The notes beneath the pieces are model-generated. The model was not told the origin of the DNA, made no database searches, and saw only the letters and a list, made by a program, of their open reading frames with translations. Shown here one piece after another: positions 25,519 through 39,065 of a stretch of 64,000 bases of DNA; position 1 is the stretch's first letter; each line of letters begins with the position of its first letter. The translations under genes and the position numbers were made by a program. The stretch is from Orthonyx spaldingii (Eukaryota; Chordata; Aves; Passeriformes; Orthonychidae), in the NCBI GenBank assembly GCA_013397795.1, contig VZTJ01001619.1, forward strand, positions 918,441 to 982,440, read 5' to 3'.

Positions 25519-28500
25519 CAGTAACACTGACTAAGGAAAAAGACTCTCTAATACCCTCAAAGTCCTGACATGTCAGTCCAAAACAGTCATTCAGATCTGG
25601 TTGTGGTTTAGTTTGCAAATAACGATCCCTGATTGAGGCTGTCTTTTTTATTTTCTCTTGTTTCACTGTAAATGCAATCATTTCTAAATTTCTCATTTAT
25701 ATTTGCCTCTAGATGAATCCAGCGACACAGAGCTCCCTTCCATACCCCCCAACCACCTTTGTGAGCCTGAGGAAACTGAAGGTCATGTGGGCTGCTTCAA
25801 TACACTCCTCTGGAGAAAAAATCTAGCATTTAAAAATTGAAGGGATGATTTTTCTTGTGTCAAATGTGAGTTAGTGAGATGCACAGTGGGGTTCTTTGCT
25901 GTGAATCCTCAAAACAAACTGGTCTGTGCTGGCCAGAGCTGGGTCAGACACCAGAGCCCTTCAGTGCTGGCAGGGTTCATACCCAAGATGAAATTCACTC
26001 AGACACGTGTGGACAGCTATGGAATGCACACCCTGAGCTGGGCTCTCTCTTTGCTGTTCTACTCCATCTTTCCCTTTTCAATTTTCCCTGTGAAAAGATG
26101 GGAGAAGAGAAAGAAGAGTCTAGACCGCCTGATGATTCCAGCAGAGAGGAGAAAAAGAACCCAGTGCCAGACTCCAGACTCAGCAGAGGTAACTGCAGCT
26201 TTAATTTCCAGAGGACTTCTCCCCCAGATGCCAAAATCTCCCATATTACATCATGGCCCTGCTGAGCTGATGTTGAAGAGTGAGAGAAGACAGGTTGATT
26301 ATCTGAAAGGACTTGGATACCTGGGCCTCAGCCCAGACTTCTGCAAGCACTCAATGAGTTACTCTGGGTTCATTGTGTATTAGAGGAAACTGGTTAAAAC
26401 CAAAAGAACTTTCATTTTAAACCTCCCTAGTAGTCAAATCTTGTGTTTTTAAACAAAGATAGGACTTGCTCCTGCTTTATGTCTTTGAAGGAAGGTATGT
26501 CAGATAAGAGTTTTTGATATACATTCCTAACATACTCCTGAAAAATCATTAAGTCAGTCAAATAAAGCAGGTCATAAGCGCGCTCTTAAAAATGAAATCA
26601 CATTTGGAATTAGTATTGGACATGAAATGGATATATTAAATATATATTTTCATATACTGAATCTAAGAGAGGCTTTGCATATCTTTGCTGAAGGGAGTTA
26701 AAACTGCCACAGGAAAAACATAAAGGAAATATACATTTGAAATAAGGAAATGAAATCAGTTGCAGCCAGATAAGCCATTTCATGTAAAATAATGTAATCA
26801 AGCCATGGAATGAAACACACAAAGAACATGAACTGGATCTCTCTGCAGTTAAAATCTTGACTTAAAATTTGACAACTTGCTAATTATTGGAAATACTCAA
26901 ACAAAGCCACCTTCTTTTTTTTCTTAATATATATAACCTAGGTTTTCACTTACTTCTTACAACAAAGAATTCTGGGTGAGGTCCAGCATTTCCAGAATCT
27001 GTCACTGAACAGAATAATTGAATATTCCGTGTTTGTTTTATTATTACTGATGGCATGGGTGGGACCGCAGATATATGAGATCCTTAAAGGACTCTTAGCC
27101 TTCCACTGTGTTTGTCTTAAAATGAGGCACAAATACTTGACAAAATGTAGCCTGTACCTTTCTCTAAACCAAAAGTTCTTCACAGACTCCTCCATTCACA
27201 CGAAGATTCTGGAAATGTATTTCTACTCTGGTAAGTTATCTGAAAAGTTTCATGCTTGGAAGATGTCCATGAATGCCATAACCATGAAAGCAGACAGGCA
27301 ATGCCAGTGCAGCTGTAATTGTGGCATAAAGTCTGGAATTCTGCTGTTCAACAGTAAAAATGCAACCTTTCCTTTCAAAATGGGATATGAGCAGCCAGCT
27401 CCTGGTTCTCTGCAGGATTTAGCCCATAGCTGTGATCAGCTCTGTCACTTGATGTGTTGATAGCTTTGGCTGTGGCACACACACCACCAGGTGGTTGTCA
27501 GGTTCTGTTGGGATTTTTATCTGATCAAATAGCTTTTCTTGATAAATGGGTGAAGCTGTGCCATTCCAGACACAGCCCTACATGACTGCATCCTGCTCTG
27601 TCAAATATAGATCCACATCTGGAGCTAGGGAATTGCTTTATGTTCCTTTTGCCATTTAAATTCTTAAAGAAAACCGAGAGGTGTCCTCAGACTCGCCTCA
27701 ACAATGACACAGGTGGGGAGCCCATTCCTAAGGACACTGGAGAAGAGGGGATTCAAGGGCAATCTGTTCTCCTGTGCCCCCAGGAATTCATCACTGGTGG
27801 TGCCATATATCTTACAGCTTCAGGGAACGAAAAGATGTCCTTCCTGAAGGACGTTATCAACTGTTGTTCCAAATTTAACACATGCTGACAGAAGGACAGA
27901 GATGTCATCATAATATTGGCTGTAGTTTCCCTGACTGTAGGTCTATGCCTGTTTTCAGTTCTCTGCCTCCTGCCTTTCACCTACACGACTCCAAAACTTA
28001 GGGAATTATAAAACCAGTGTCCTTAAACTGTCTCTCTTTTTGATTATAATTTAACATAAATCAACATTTATTATGTGGGGGATTTTTTTTTGTGGGGTTT
28101 TTTTTNTTTTTTGTGTGGGTTTTTTTTTTTTTTGGGGGGGGAGGGTGGTGCTTATGTTTGGTTTTTTTTGAGATGAGCAGCAAATAACAAAATTGTACAC
28201 CTAACTGCACCAACCAGAATTTTAACAGGTTGATAATGCAGTGTACTGGGAAATGTTTGAAACTATCAGCATGGACCGTGTTGGAAAGAACTGCATGAAC
28301 AGCAGAAAAAACAGTGATGAAAGTGTGTTTCTTTCACCCTGATTTTGTTTTGCAGAGGAAGAGCAGTCTCATACAGTGAACATTAAGTTTTCTAAAAGCA
28401 GCATTGGCAACAAATGCCTTCAGAACAGCAACTACTAGCAGCAGTTATACATATTAATATTAAAGTTATGTAGGTATACATCTGGACAGGCTTTGTCCTT

Positions 28501-30817
28501 ATTTCTCAGATTTGAAGCATGATTATATCATAACCTGGTGAAATGAGGATTAAAATTATCAGACAGTTTGAATTTTGAGATTTGACATTGTCCTAGTTTA
28601 CAAATCTGTTTACAGCTTCATTGTATGCTTAGCATTTGTAACTATCTTTCTTGAATTTACTCTGAACTGTAACCATACACACAATTATTTCCTCTACAAA
28701 TTTCCACAAAATATATTATCTTGATGCTCTAATTGCTTTAGCAATTATTCAGCAATCTTATCAAACCTGTCGTCCAGCCACATCCCTATTTTACCTTTCA
28801 AGGGTGTCTTTTACCTGCTTTGCAAACACACACTTTTCTGACCCAGAGATGATCCCTGGGGGCAGAGAGGAGTGAGGGGAAAGAGAGGTGGGCATGAGGG
28901 GAATGTCCAAACACTGGTTTTGTAACACAGCATGCTCCAAAAACGCATAAAAATCTTTCTTCTACCATATTTTGCAGCTGCATCACACATGAACTGAAGA
29001 CTTGAGGACCATTTCTCGTGCTGTGCATACGTATGGCATGTACCAGACAAGGATCCCATTTATGTGTTTTATGTTTAAACACACACCTGAAGGACTCTTG
29101 GCACAAAACAAGAAGAAACATCACTACTGGTCTCTAGTAAAAGAAGAATTTTTAACAAAAGTACCTGTACTCTGTCTCCTTGCAAGGAACTGAGGATGAG
29201 GCTGTTAAAAGACAAAAGAAGCTGCCAGTAAAACCTGGGCCACAGAACAGAGAAATCTCAGTGGAACAACTAGCAGTCACAGTGCTCATCTCAGTGTCCT
29301 CTGCTTTAATTTAGATACGTTGCCAGCTGGATAGAAAGTTTTTCTCCACAAACACTTGGAAGCAAAGCCCGAGTTGCTCTCAGAGTAGCAACAGAAATGT
29401 TTTCTTATTAGTTTCCTAAGGCTGTAGAAGAGAAGTAAAGGTATTTCCAAAACAACAACATAACAACAGAGGGAGGACAGGAGAACAAGGAGGAGACCTG
29501 AAGCTCACCAAAAGCATTTTTCTTTCACTGAAGCTGTGCACGTTTTAGCCCAAGCTGAAGGGCGCTGGGGCATCTGAGCTTTGCCTTTTCCTTTGGAAGG
29601 AAAGAAAAATCTTTCCCCAAATCAAGGGCTCTGCTGAAAGCTCTGCAGTGGGAATTTCATCTTTTTCTCTCAGCCCCTTGTTTGCTCCCTTGGGAGGGTG
29701 ATTAGCCCCCAGGAAGCTCTGTGATAGAAAGTAAAACCCAAGGCAGCCAGCAGGTCACACCGTGTGCATGTATTTATATCTAGCTTTTAATGGAAACTAG
29801 CTACCTTTAAGCTACAAATTAAGACCAGCTTAATGAGCTTGAGTGGCTTCATTCTCAATTAAAATTCTTATCCTGCTGATAGGAGCCTGAATACTGCTCC
29901 TGCTAAGCTGTCAGACAACAGAAGTGTCCCTCTTACCTGAAAAGGAATTTTGCAAGAAGCCAGATACAGAGGAATCGATAGGGAGGGGGCTTGGTTAGGC
30001 TTACACAGCTTTTTAAGGCACCTGGTTTGGGCAGCTTATTCTTACTCTTTCTAATCACTAGGCATTTGCAGCCCTCAGAGCATTTATCCCCCAGACACTC
30101 CAAGTGAAACAAAAACTGTCATTTATCATCCTCACTTTTATAGGACATGGAAGAGAGACAAAGAAAACAAGACAGCAGAAGCTACCCCTCCTCAGCAAAG
30201 GAGCCCTGTCAGCCCTGAGAGAGTTTTGTGCTTTCCAACTGCCTTCCTCTCTTCATGGATTTCATGCCATGAGCTCCAAAGCAGCTGGCAGACAGTGCCC
30301 TGTGTGTGTGTGTGCGACTGAGGTTTTCAACCAAGCTTCACTCATTCGTAGCTTAGCAAATTTCCACAACTCCCAATGTCCGTGTGCACACCCTCAGCAA
30401 ATACCAGCTAACGCTGATTAAAACAATCCTTTTTCTTGTGGGTTTGAAAGAACATGCATTGCTTTTCACCACCATGCACATGGACCGTTGGTGGGACCAC
30501 TGAACCTGCCACCATTTGCTTGGGCACCAGAGTTTTGAAAGAGAATGAGCACGAACGTTTGGCTGTGCAGTGTTCAGCATAACCTGAACACAGCAATGCA
30601 ATTACTCGTTTTTTGAAAAACCCAGGCCTCTCTCATGTTCTCATAAGCCTTAAAAATATTTTGTGGCCTTTTAGTTTGCTCAACAGGCTACTTAACGTTT
30701 ATTTGCAGGGAAAAAAAAAAACAAATAATCAAATAAGACTGGAGTCAGAATAAATTCACAATATTTTCAAAGGCATGAGGGGACTGGAGACTCAGGTCTT
30801 AGTGGCCAGGTCAGAAC
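25519..30817. other. Unique noncoding stretch, no gene seen
   Basis: It holds the stretch at 25.87-26.38 kb that is open in two frames, with splice-like signals (see findings), a 143-codon frame at 27029-27460, and the G/T tract with an N near 28.1 kb. The rest is unique AT-rich sequence. None of the translations is recognisable. At 29790-29900 a unique block with AATTAAAA-type words could be a short conserved element, but the evidence is thin. Confidence 0.55.
28077..28170 (+). repeat. T/G-rich low-complexity tract with one N; G-quadruplex potential
   Basis: G runs lie at 28077-28081, 28094-28097, 28117-28119, 28134-28141 and 28143-28145, separated by T runs, with an N at 28106 inside a T run. 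The N and the mix of homopolymers suggest a spot that was hard to sequence, so local length may be wrong. Confidence 0.85.
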
Positions 30818-30870
30818 CAGATGAATTTTAAGGTCCCTTCCAACTCCAACCATGCTATAATTCCATGTTT
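30818..30870 (+). mobile_element. CR1 LINE, short 3'-terminal fragment
   Basis: The stretch contains GATGAATTTTAAGGTCCC, then TTCCAACTCCAACCATGCTA and an ATTCCATG octamer. This closely follows the CR1 3' terminus (GATGATCTTTAAGGTCCCTTCC and on to the terminal repeat). Only about 50 bases are recognisable; the 30760-30817 flank may include more decayed CR1. It is too short to assign a subfamily. Confidence 0.75.
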
Positions 30871-33800
30871 TTGCTTCTATGCCTTAAGCCTTCCCAATTT
30901 TAGCAGCCTAAAACAGCCACCCAACCATCCCCTCCCTCAGGAGCTCAGCATCTCCCCTTTCCAGGGAGAGCCCTGGGGGCTGCTGGCCACCCCACAGACC
31001 CCACTGTGGGCACCACCACAGCCAGACGTGGCTTCCCCCAGCTGCAGCAGATGTTTTGGGGTTTGGGCCAAAGGAAACTGTAAGATTTTTCTTCCCTTTC
31101 AGGGAGGACTGCCAAAACAGTCAACAAATGGGAAATATATCACTTTATTCAGCTTTCCAAACCAGGAGGGAAATGCTGCTGTTAGATTATTTGGAAGGGG
31201 CCAAACTCTGCCATTGGAAAAAAAAAAAAAATAAAAGAATGGGAGTTGCACCTGTGTAACTCAAACATCCCTGTCTGCATAAAAAGGGGAAAATCTTCTC
31301 TCCATTTCAACAGATAATATACAATTTTTCTAAAACTTCTTCAGACAAGCATAAAATAGCAACGTATTTTTTCACAATTTATTCCAGAATGGAACAAGGA
31401 ACATTTTCCTACACAAATCTGGTGCTTTATCTTATCACACTGGGATAATGAGGTTTTAGTTGCCTTCAAAACACAAGCAGCCTAAGATTCATAATCAGCC
31501 AATTCTTTGTTTAAATTAGACTTCAAAATGAACTGCGCCAAGCTTGTCACCCACCCAAAATTTCACTTAGTTTTTAAAATTCTAGTTACTTTAAAGTAAA
31601 TAAATAGAAGAGCGTGAGAGAAGAAGAATGTATTTTATCTACTTGCATTTCAATTTTCTGTTTGTAATTTTTCCTGCCTTGATAATGCACAAAGATGTCT
31701 TCTTGTGGAAATAATCCCAATTTTAGAATATCACTCATAAGGATTGTGAACAGCTTGAACAGTTACATTTCTGGAGACACCCTGCTTTCAGACCTCTCTA
31801 CTGCTAACTTAGTAGAGAGAAATCCATCTGAGTAATTATTTCTTTCACTGAGAAACCGAGCTCTTCAGTTTGAGATAAAACCACTACAAGAATTCAGAGA
31901 ACAATCCTTGAAGGCAAAAGACTGAGCACATCTGCTACACCCTTGATCTACAGGCTGGATTTACTTTTTGACTCTATAGATGGATGGATGCATGAAGAAG
32001 CCACTCTAATCTTAAATATGAACAAGGTGGGCATCCATTATTCCACTTTCTTTTGGTGTGGGATTGTTAAAAAAGCTGAAATTGCACTCACATATTTGAG
32101 CAGGTCAGTAAAACACACTCAACTCACACTTTTTCTGGAGATTCACAGCAACTTTCAGTCATGAGAGCAGCATTTTTCCTGTGAGCCTGAACCCTTTAAA
32201 ACTTCCACTCCTGTAAATCTCTAAGAACTGAAACACACTCAGTGCTCTGTGAAGCCCTGGTGAGCTGAGCTTGGAGCCCTCCACATTGCCCTGGCAGCAG
32301 AGTAGTTATCAGAATATGCAACTGTTTATGGAAGCAGTCAAAACCACACGGAAATAATAAGGTTCTGATGACAGGCAAAGCTTTTGTTAAAGTAAAAGGC
32401 TTAAAATTATAGGTGAGATTTAAAATGTAACCAAAAGGAAGCAAATCCCAATTTGGTGAATTTACACAAGATCCAGAGGAAAAATCTCAACTTGCTTTCT
32501 CCACCTATGTGACCACCTGCAGTATCATCCCCATGTCCGGTTCACAATCACCTCTGGTTTGTGCACTTATCTCTGTAACTTTTAATATCAGCAAGGTGCT
32601 TTTAGGTTAAAATATGATTTTCCTACACTCCAACACTGCAGTTTGGCACTTGGCTCCCAAGAACCTGACATGATTCCTATTCCAGTATGTGCCTAATCCT
32701 ACCAAAGGAAAAGATGCTCAGACAACTAACTGCCCAAAAAAAAAAAAAAAATTACACAAACCACACACAAGTTCTTTAATCTGTGTGAAAGAACAAAGTG
32801 AAGCTGAGGGTGTCAAGCCACAATTTCAGTCAGGCATCCATTTCAAGAACCTGGTTTTTCTCACATTGTTCTTAAATGTGTACCACCACTGCAATTCAGG
32901 AAAGGTTCCTCAACAGATCAGTGGAATCAGAAAAATGTCCCAGGGAAGCCAATTTATTTTATTTTACAAATTAGTCTGTTTACCTTTAATTAATGATGAA
33001 TTAACTGAAGCCTTGTTTGTGTCAAGTTTGCTCTTCAAGCAAATTTGGGTACTCTAGATGCAAACATATCCTGCCTGTTCTTGAATTTTTTGTTAACATT
33101 CTTAACTTTGTATTTTGAGAACCTGACAGTTCAGAATAAGAGCCTGTACAAATTACATTTTTTATTTTATCTCAGGTTGAATTATCATTTATTGTTAAAA
33201 GTGAAATTGAAGGTTATAACACTTAAGGAAACTTTTTTTCCAGGAGCTTCTTTATGTCTACAGAATTGCATAGTCTGAGACTCTCACTAAACCTCACAGC
33301 CATACCTCACTGAATTAAAACCACTAATGGCCAAGGGTTATGAATCCTCCAGCTTATTTACAGATTTTATTTGATTAAACATAAACCATAACTTAAACAG
33401 ATATTTTCTGAGAAGTATTTTCTGAGAATGTATGAACCTGTGTGTTCAGGCCAGGAGTTCTGTAAGAATTGCAGTTCAGATCTTTTGGGAGCAGTCCTAT
33501 GGTGGCTAAATACTTTCAGAGGAACACTATTAGGAACTTGCAAGACTTTCTGCTCCTTAAGAAAGTATTTTCTAGAAATGATTGCTACAAGCAGAAGAAA
33601 AAAACCACTTTTTTTCCATTATACCCATGCTGCAGAGATAAGTAGAGTGCAGATTCTAAAATGTCTGCCTGAAAAGGCAAGAACAAAGGCCTGGGATAAC
33701 GAAAGCTCTGTATTTCAGTGCACAAGAGCAGTCTTTACATTTGTGGCAACAAAACAGAATTCTTTTGTAATGGATCATCCCAACCTCACCAAAACATCTG

Positions 33801-35004
33801 GTCATCTTTTCCCATCTGGACCCTTCTTCTCGTTTTCATTTGGCTTTGCACGTCTTGGGGCTGGTGAAGGTGAAGCAAGTGCTGGCAAAGCAAACCAGTG
33901 CAAAGGGTTTGATGGTTTGGGGCTGAGCCAGGAGGACAATGTCCAAGCTGTTCCACATTGACCCCCAAGTGCCTGAAGTCTCCAGCAAAAGAGAGGAGCC
34001 TCCCATGAGACGAGTAATTCAATCTTTTCCTGGCTGGCTCAAGTCTTCTTACCAAAGGCTACGAGTTCATCACAACCTTAAATGAATTAAATGGAACTCT
34101 CTAATTCATAGCTATTGAAACATCACCTGCAGCTTTAACTCTCGCTTGGGAGACCTGAAATATGATAACTATTTCCAGTTACTTCTATTTTCAGAAATCC
34201 TCAGTACATAAAAAAGCAATGCCAAGGTATTACATGGCCCTAAATACACGGCTGCTATCAGTGTAGAAGCATTAGCACTTCATCCCTTCATAAACAAACC
34301 TCGCCCACTTTGTGTTCACACTGCAAAGGTCCCCTTAAAACTTGAATCTACAGCAAAATGGATCAAAGTAGCTCAGATGACTGATGAAGACTCATCTGTT
34401 TTTATGAGTTCACAGCTGCCTAATTTTTAGTCTGACAACAGTGGGTATGATGTTTGTGGCCTGTTCCTCCAAACAAAAATAAACTTTCAACTTTTAAAAA
34501 CACCAAAGTTGGGAGCAGTTACTCTATGACAGGACTTCTCTCTATCAATCTTTTTCAAAGCAGAACTAATACATGTATTTTCAAAAAAAATAATTAGGGC
34601 TTTATCAAACAATTTTTCACCTATTTTGACAGAGTAAATCCTTTGTACCAGTAAAGACTTTTCCTGAATCTCATGTTCAGAATTTTATTGAGCTTTTAAT
34701 TTCGGTCTTATTTTTTTCCTTCTTTCTTCAGCTTTGTCCAGCTCGTATCCGGAGCTGTGTTGCAAATGCTCTGTAGTGCTCCAGACACTCTGTGATTTTG
34801 GGAGAATTTGATGAAAGTGAACAAAAGATCCCAGACAGTTTTGAATCTGTTGTGAGTGGAGGTGGGAATCCTTCAAAGAGTGAAGACAAGGGACTCTGTT
34901 CTAGTCTAGGCTTGTTGCAATTCAGAAGGAAAGCTGTGAAACAGGAAAGGACCAAGAGCAACAGGGACAAAAGTGGAGGAAAGTGGTCAAGGGATCTCTC
35001 ACAC
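30871..35004. other. Unique noncoding stretch, no gene seen
   Basis: It contains A runs at 31218-31231 and 32736-32751, a 14-base tandem duplication at 33402-33429, and the longest ATG-started frame of the window (33428-33961, 177 codons), which is unrecognised. A 116-codon minus-strand frame (34728-35078) runs into the CR1 copy and is not a gene. Confidence 0.6.
33402..33429 (+). repeat. 14-base tandem duplication
   Basis: The 14-base word TATTTTCTGAGAAG occurs twice in a row, with one mismatch at the last base of the second copy. It is a recent slippage-type duplication. Confidence 0.85.
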
Positions 35005-35505
35005 TCAGCACTTGTGAGGTTGGATCTGGAGCACTGCACACCATCCCCATGACAAAACAAGACTTTGTTAAAGGTCATAAGACAGGTACCAGGATGAGCA
35101 GGGGCTGAAGGACATGTTCTAGGAGGAAAGTCTGAGGGACTGGGGCTTGTTCAGGCTGGAGAATGGATGGCTTTGAGGGGACCCAGCAGCTGCTCTCATT
35201 GTCTGTGGGGACATCATCAAGATACAGAGGCAGGCCCTTCGCAGGGGTGCACAGCAGGGTGATGGCAGGCAGTGGGCAGAAGCTGAAACAAGAGCAGTTC
35301 ATGCTGGATATAGAGAAAAACCTTTTCCCCATAAGATCACTGAGGTGGTGGAGCAGTTCCTGCTCAGTGCAGTCTCCAGCCTTGATTTATTTTAAGACCT
35401 GAGCAACCTGGGCTGAACCATGGCTGACCCTGCTCTGAGCAGGAAGTTGGATTAGAAGCTTCTCTAGCTTCCTTGCAAACTCAGTTGCCCTCTGATCCCA
35501 TGAAA
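35005..35505 (+). mobile_element. CR1 LINE, 3' part including ORF2 tail remnant
   Basis: The 5' part translates, in the frame ending at about 35052, to a remnant like the CR1 reverse transcriptase C-terminal phrase SALVRPHLEYC; here it reads SALVRLDLEHC. Typical CR1 DNA phrases follow: GGGCTTGTTCAGGCTGGAGA, a degraded middle, GCAACCTGGGCTGAACC, CTGACCCTGCTCTGAGCAGG, AAGTTGGATTAGAAGCTTCTC, and an eroded CTGATCCCATG end near 35505. The reading frame is broken by frameshifts and stops, so the copy is dead. Its final phrases differ from those of the 17.8 kb copy, so the two belong to different CR1 subfamilies. It is more diverged than that copy. Confidence 0.9.
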
Positions 35506-38164
35506 ATTCATGTTTGCCCCGCAGGTGTTTCTCTCATGACTGTTCCAAGCTTCACAGAGCTTTTAAGAGAGCATTATAAATATTACAGTGGACTCTTGCT
35601 GGTTCCCCTATGGTCCTGAAGTCCTGCTGTCACCACTTAGCAATGCAAAAGAGATCATCAGCTATCTTGTGAGATTTTTCACTCACACCTTGCAGAGAGA
35701 AAGTATCAAGGTACAAATTCTGTGTTAATACACCTGTGGGGACAATCAAAGACAGGAAAAAGCGAGCACTTAAAAAGAGCTAAGAAAAGGTATTATTTAT
35801 ATAATAATATTCAGTCAAGCCTAATAAATGCAGGGAAAGTACAGCAGCCACAGTGCCATGTAAAGCTATGATAAAAAGAATAAATATTGAAGAGAGGGGT
35901 GTACAAGACAAGCTTTCTGTGTGATGCAGCATTTTAAAAGAACAATTCTACATTAACTTCTCAGAACCCAACCCTAGAGCTATGTATCAGAACCTGAAAC
36001 ATCTGCCATGCTTATGGTCACTCAAGTAAAAGCAGAATTTAAGAAAATAGATGTGCACTGTTGTCCAAACACAGCACTAATCTCCCCAACAAGAAAATGC
36101 GTCCTCTGCAAAGTTCAAAAAGGTAAGGCAGGCATTATAGAGAAGCACATTTTCTGAGGTGCTGTTATTCCCTTGGAAGACGTTGCTCAATCCTTTAGCA
36201 GCTCCAGCAGTTGTAGGAACGCAGTGCATTTGCAGAGTCTTTTGGAGCATTTTAACTGATGCCACCGCAGGAGCATGGCAAGATCACCAGAGCAGCCAGC
36301 TCACCCTCTACTGATACCACTGAGAAGATAAATATTCCCCAGATCTCAGCTGGTCGAGCAAAGCAGCAAAGCCCAGTTCTCAGCAAGCTCCTAATCGAGC
36401 ACTGATTCTGTGTTTTAAAGTTTATGGGGTTTTGGTCTTAGCTGAGCGCAAGCACTCCGTTATTGATCTGTAATCTAGGCCATTTCACAGAGCCCTGTAG
36501 AGTAGCAGGGAAGATAAGGGTCTCTGACAAGTAATAACTCTTTTTCACCTCAGTTTTTGATTCTATCTCCAGCCATCAGCCTGCCAAAGGCACCTGTAAT
36601 GAAAGTTCCTAGGCAAATGAAACCCAGCTCCCCTCCATAAGTCACAGCTAATACACCATTAAAAATACTTCTGAGGATTTATAGCCCCAAAAAGAATAAA
36701 CACTGACTGCACAGAGAGCATCTTTTGGGAATGCTTCTGGGAGACAGAATTGGGAAATTCCATCTTTGTTAAAGAGAATTTTCAGTTCAGAGGTTCATAA
36801 ATCAGGAGAAACTTGTGGCCAATTCAATAAAGCAGTGACACAAGAGGAGCAAAGATTACATTTTGTTGAATATGACACCAGAAATATTCTGTGCTGCTGA
36901 GCAGAGCCACCAAATGCCCAAAATCCTAGTTTAAGCAATCTTAATTAGCACAAGACCTCAGAACAGCAAAAACACTGTGGTGTCAGAGTGTAAATGTAAA
37001 GGGAGAGAACAGAAATTGTTTGTGATACGCCTGTGACAGCTTAACAGTGCTCCCAGCATTACTATAAACTGAATTGTCTGAAGCCAATTGCTTCTTGGCA
37101 GTGGGATGTCTATAGATTGCACCTTGACTATCAGCTACTTCTTATATTTGAATTCTTTCCTGGTGACCAGACAAGCAGCCAGGAGGACTTTTGGGATGGA
37201 CATCTGCGTAAGACTTAGCACCATAACTCCCTAAATTCTGGGACAGGAAAAGGTTGAGAAGACATTTCCCCCAAATAACCAAAAAGGGCAGAGGCAGCTT
37301 CTGGAATTTTGAGCCATGGGCTTGCATGAAGTGCAAAGTCACGAAGAGGTTTCTCATGTTGTGTTTCTGTCTGCATCTTCCATTGGAGATCTGGGGGATT
37401 TTTGAAAGGTTTCAAGAGGATTTTTACTTTCTACAGCAGACTTTACACATTTTAGTTAAGTCTGCCATGCTCAGCAACTTTCTTATTTCAGTTAAGGACT
37501 GCATGAAAGAAGCATTAGTTAAGATAAATTGTGTCCCCCTTTTTATCTGGGGATCTCTACGGATTTTTAGGAAGGGGGGATTTGTAGTTGTGCCCCCTCT
37601 GCCTGACCTCTTTGCATTTCCCCATGACCAGTTAGGAAACCACTGAAGCCATGAATATTCTGTGCTGCAGAACACAGTAAATTTAATAGGTTTACAGGTT
37701 CACTGCTGCTAAATGCTGCACAGCCCTCGATGCAATTGGTTATTACTTGGAGGAGTAAAGCTTTGTTTGCCCAAGAGCCCTGGTAAGGTCTCAAAGTTTA
37801 CTCAAGTACATTTGCAGAGGTGTTACTGAGAATCCCCATAAAATGGTTCTTAAACTGCATTTAACAGGCTTTACTTGATTAATTGAGAAACATATTGGCT
37901 GCTATCGGTGATTAGTAGATACCTAAATGTTTTCATTTACAAGAATCTTAATAAGGAAGCATTTGTGGAGAATAAAACTTTAATTTAATTTAAAAAAACA
38001 AATCAAACTATATAGATTTCTTTAACACATCACTTGAGCACACCACGCTGAAACCAGCAGCAGGAAATCGAGACCACATTGCCAACTTCTGAATATCTGT
38101 ATCCTTACTAGAAAATGCTTGTGTTTATTAGTATTGCTTTAAAACATAAAAACTTCTCCAATAT

Positions 38165-38165
38165 N
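38165..38165. other. Single unresolved base (N)
   Basis: One N in otherwise ordinary unique sequence (ATATNAAATC). Unlike the two other Ns in the window it is not in a long homopolymer. It may mark a polymorphic or low-quality position. Confidence 0.95.
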
Positions 38166-39039
38166 AAATCTGTTAACTAATTGGAGACATATTAATTCCT
38201 ATGTTAATCCTTACCCTAAAAGTGATTTTTTTATTTATTTTCCCTCAGACTTTCTCAGCAATCACTTATGTGATCTTTGCTAGATTATCATCCAAGATCT
38301 GTCTTATATTTTCTTTCGAGCCAGAAAAAATGCTGCAGTTAAGAAGTTCTATAAAATCAAACAGAAGTATTCAGTCTTTGCTGATATAGGTGCAAATAAG
38401 GGATCTTTTAAAGCAATAAATAAAATTGTTTAATTTACAAAACTCAAGGCAATAATTTTAAACAAGACAACCAATGACTATCTGGGAAAGGTAGAATCAA
38501 AAGTAATTATTTTATACTTATGTAGCAATAAGAGAATTTATGCCTATTGATTTCAAATGCTCCAAAAGACACAAAATCCTTGCCCAAACCAAATATCACA
38601 TCAACCTCTGTTATTTGCCGAGTCCCATCTCAGATTTTCAGCACATTTCTAGATGTTTAGTCTGAACTGGTTTTGCACTCTGAGCAAAATAACACATCTT
38701 GCCCCAAACCCATGTGTTTAAAACCAAAAGTAGCCGTTTCAACAAGATAATCTCAAATATGAAACACTGGGGATTAATTCTGGGGAAATGCTGCCTGTAT
38801 TGTACAAATATTCAATTATAGCTTATAAAAAGAGGAAATCCTCACACAGTGTCTTCCTTCTAATTACCACTGATAAAACATCATCAGTGCTATGAGAATC
38901 ACACACATTATCATAAAGAAAATTACATCCAGGAACCTGGATTTCTTTTCTAAAAAGTTGACATCTGCCAACAGTGCAGCAATTCCAAGAATTTTCTATT
39001 TTCTCCCAAGGAAAACAATCTCTACTTTCAAAATGGGCT

Positions 39040-39065
39040 AAAAAAAAAAAAAATAAAAAAAAAAA
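39040..39065. repeat. Poly-A tract
   Basis: A14 followed by T and about eleven more A. Confidence 0.9.

Noticed and set aside
34728..35078. 116-codon minus-strand open frame
   Set aside because: It runs into the CR1 element and has no independent support.
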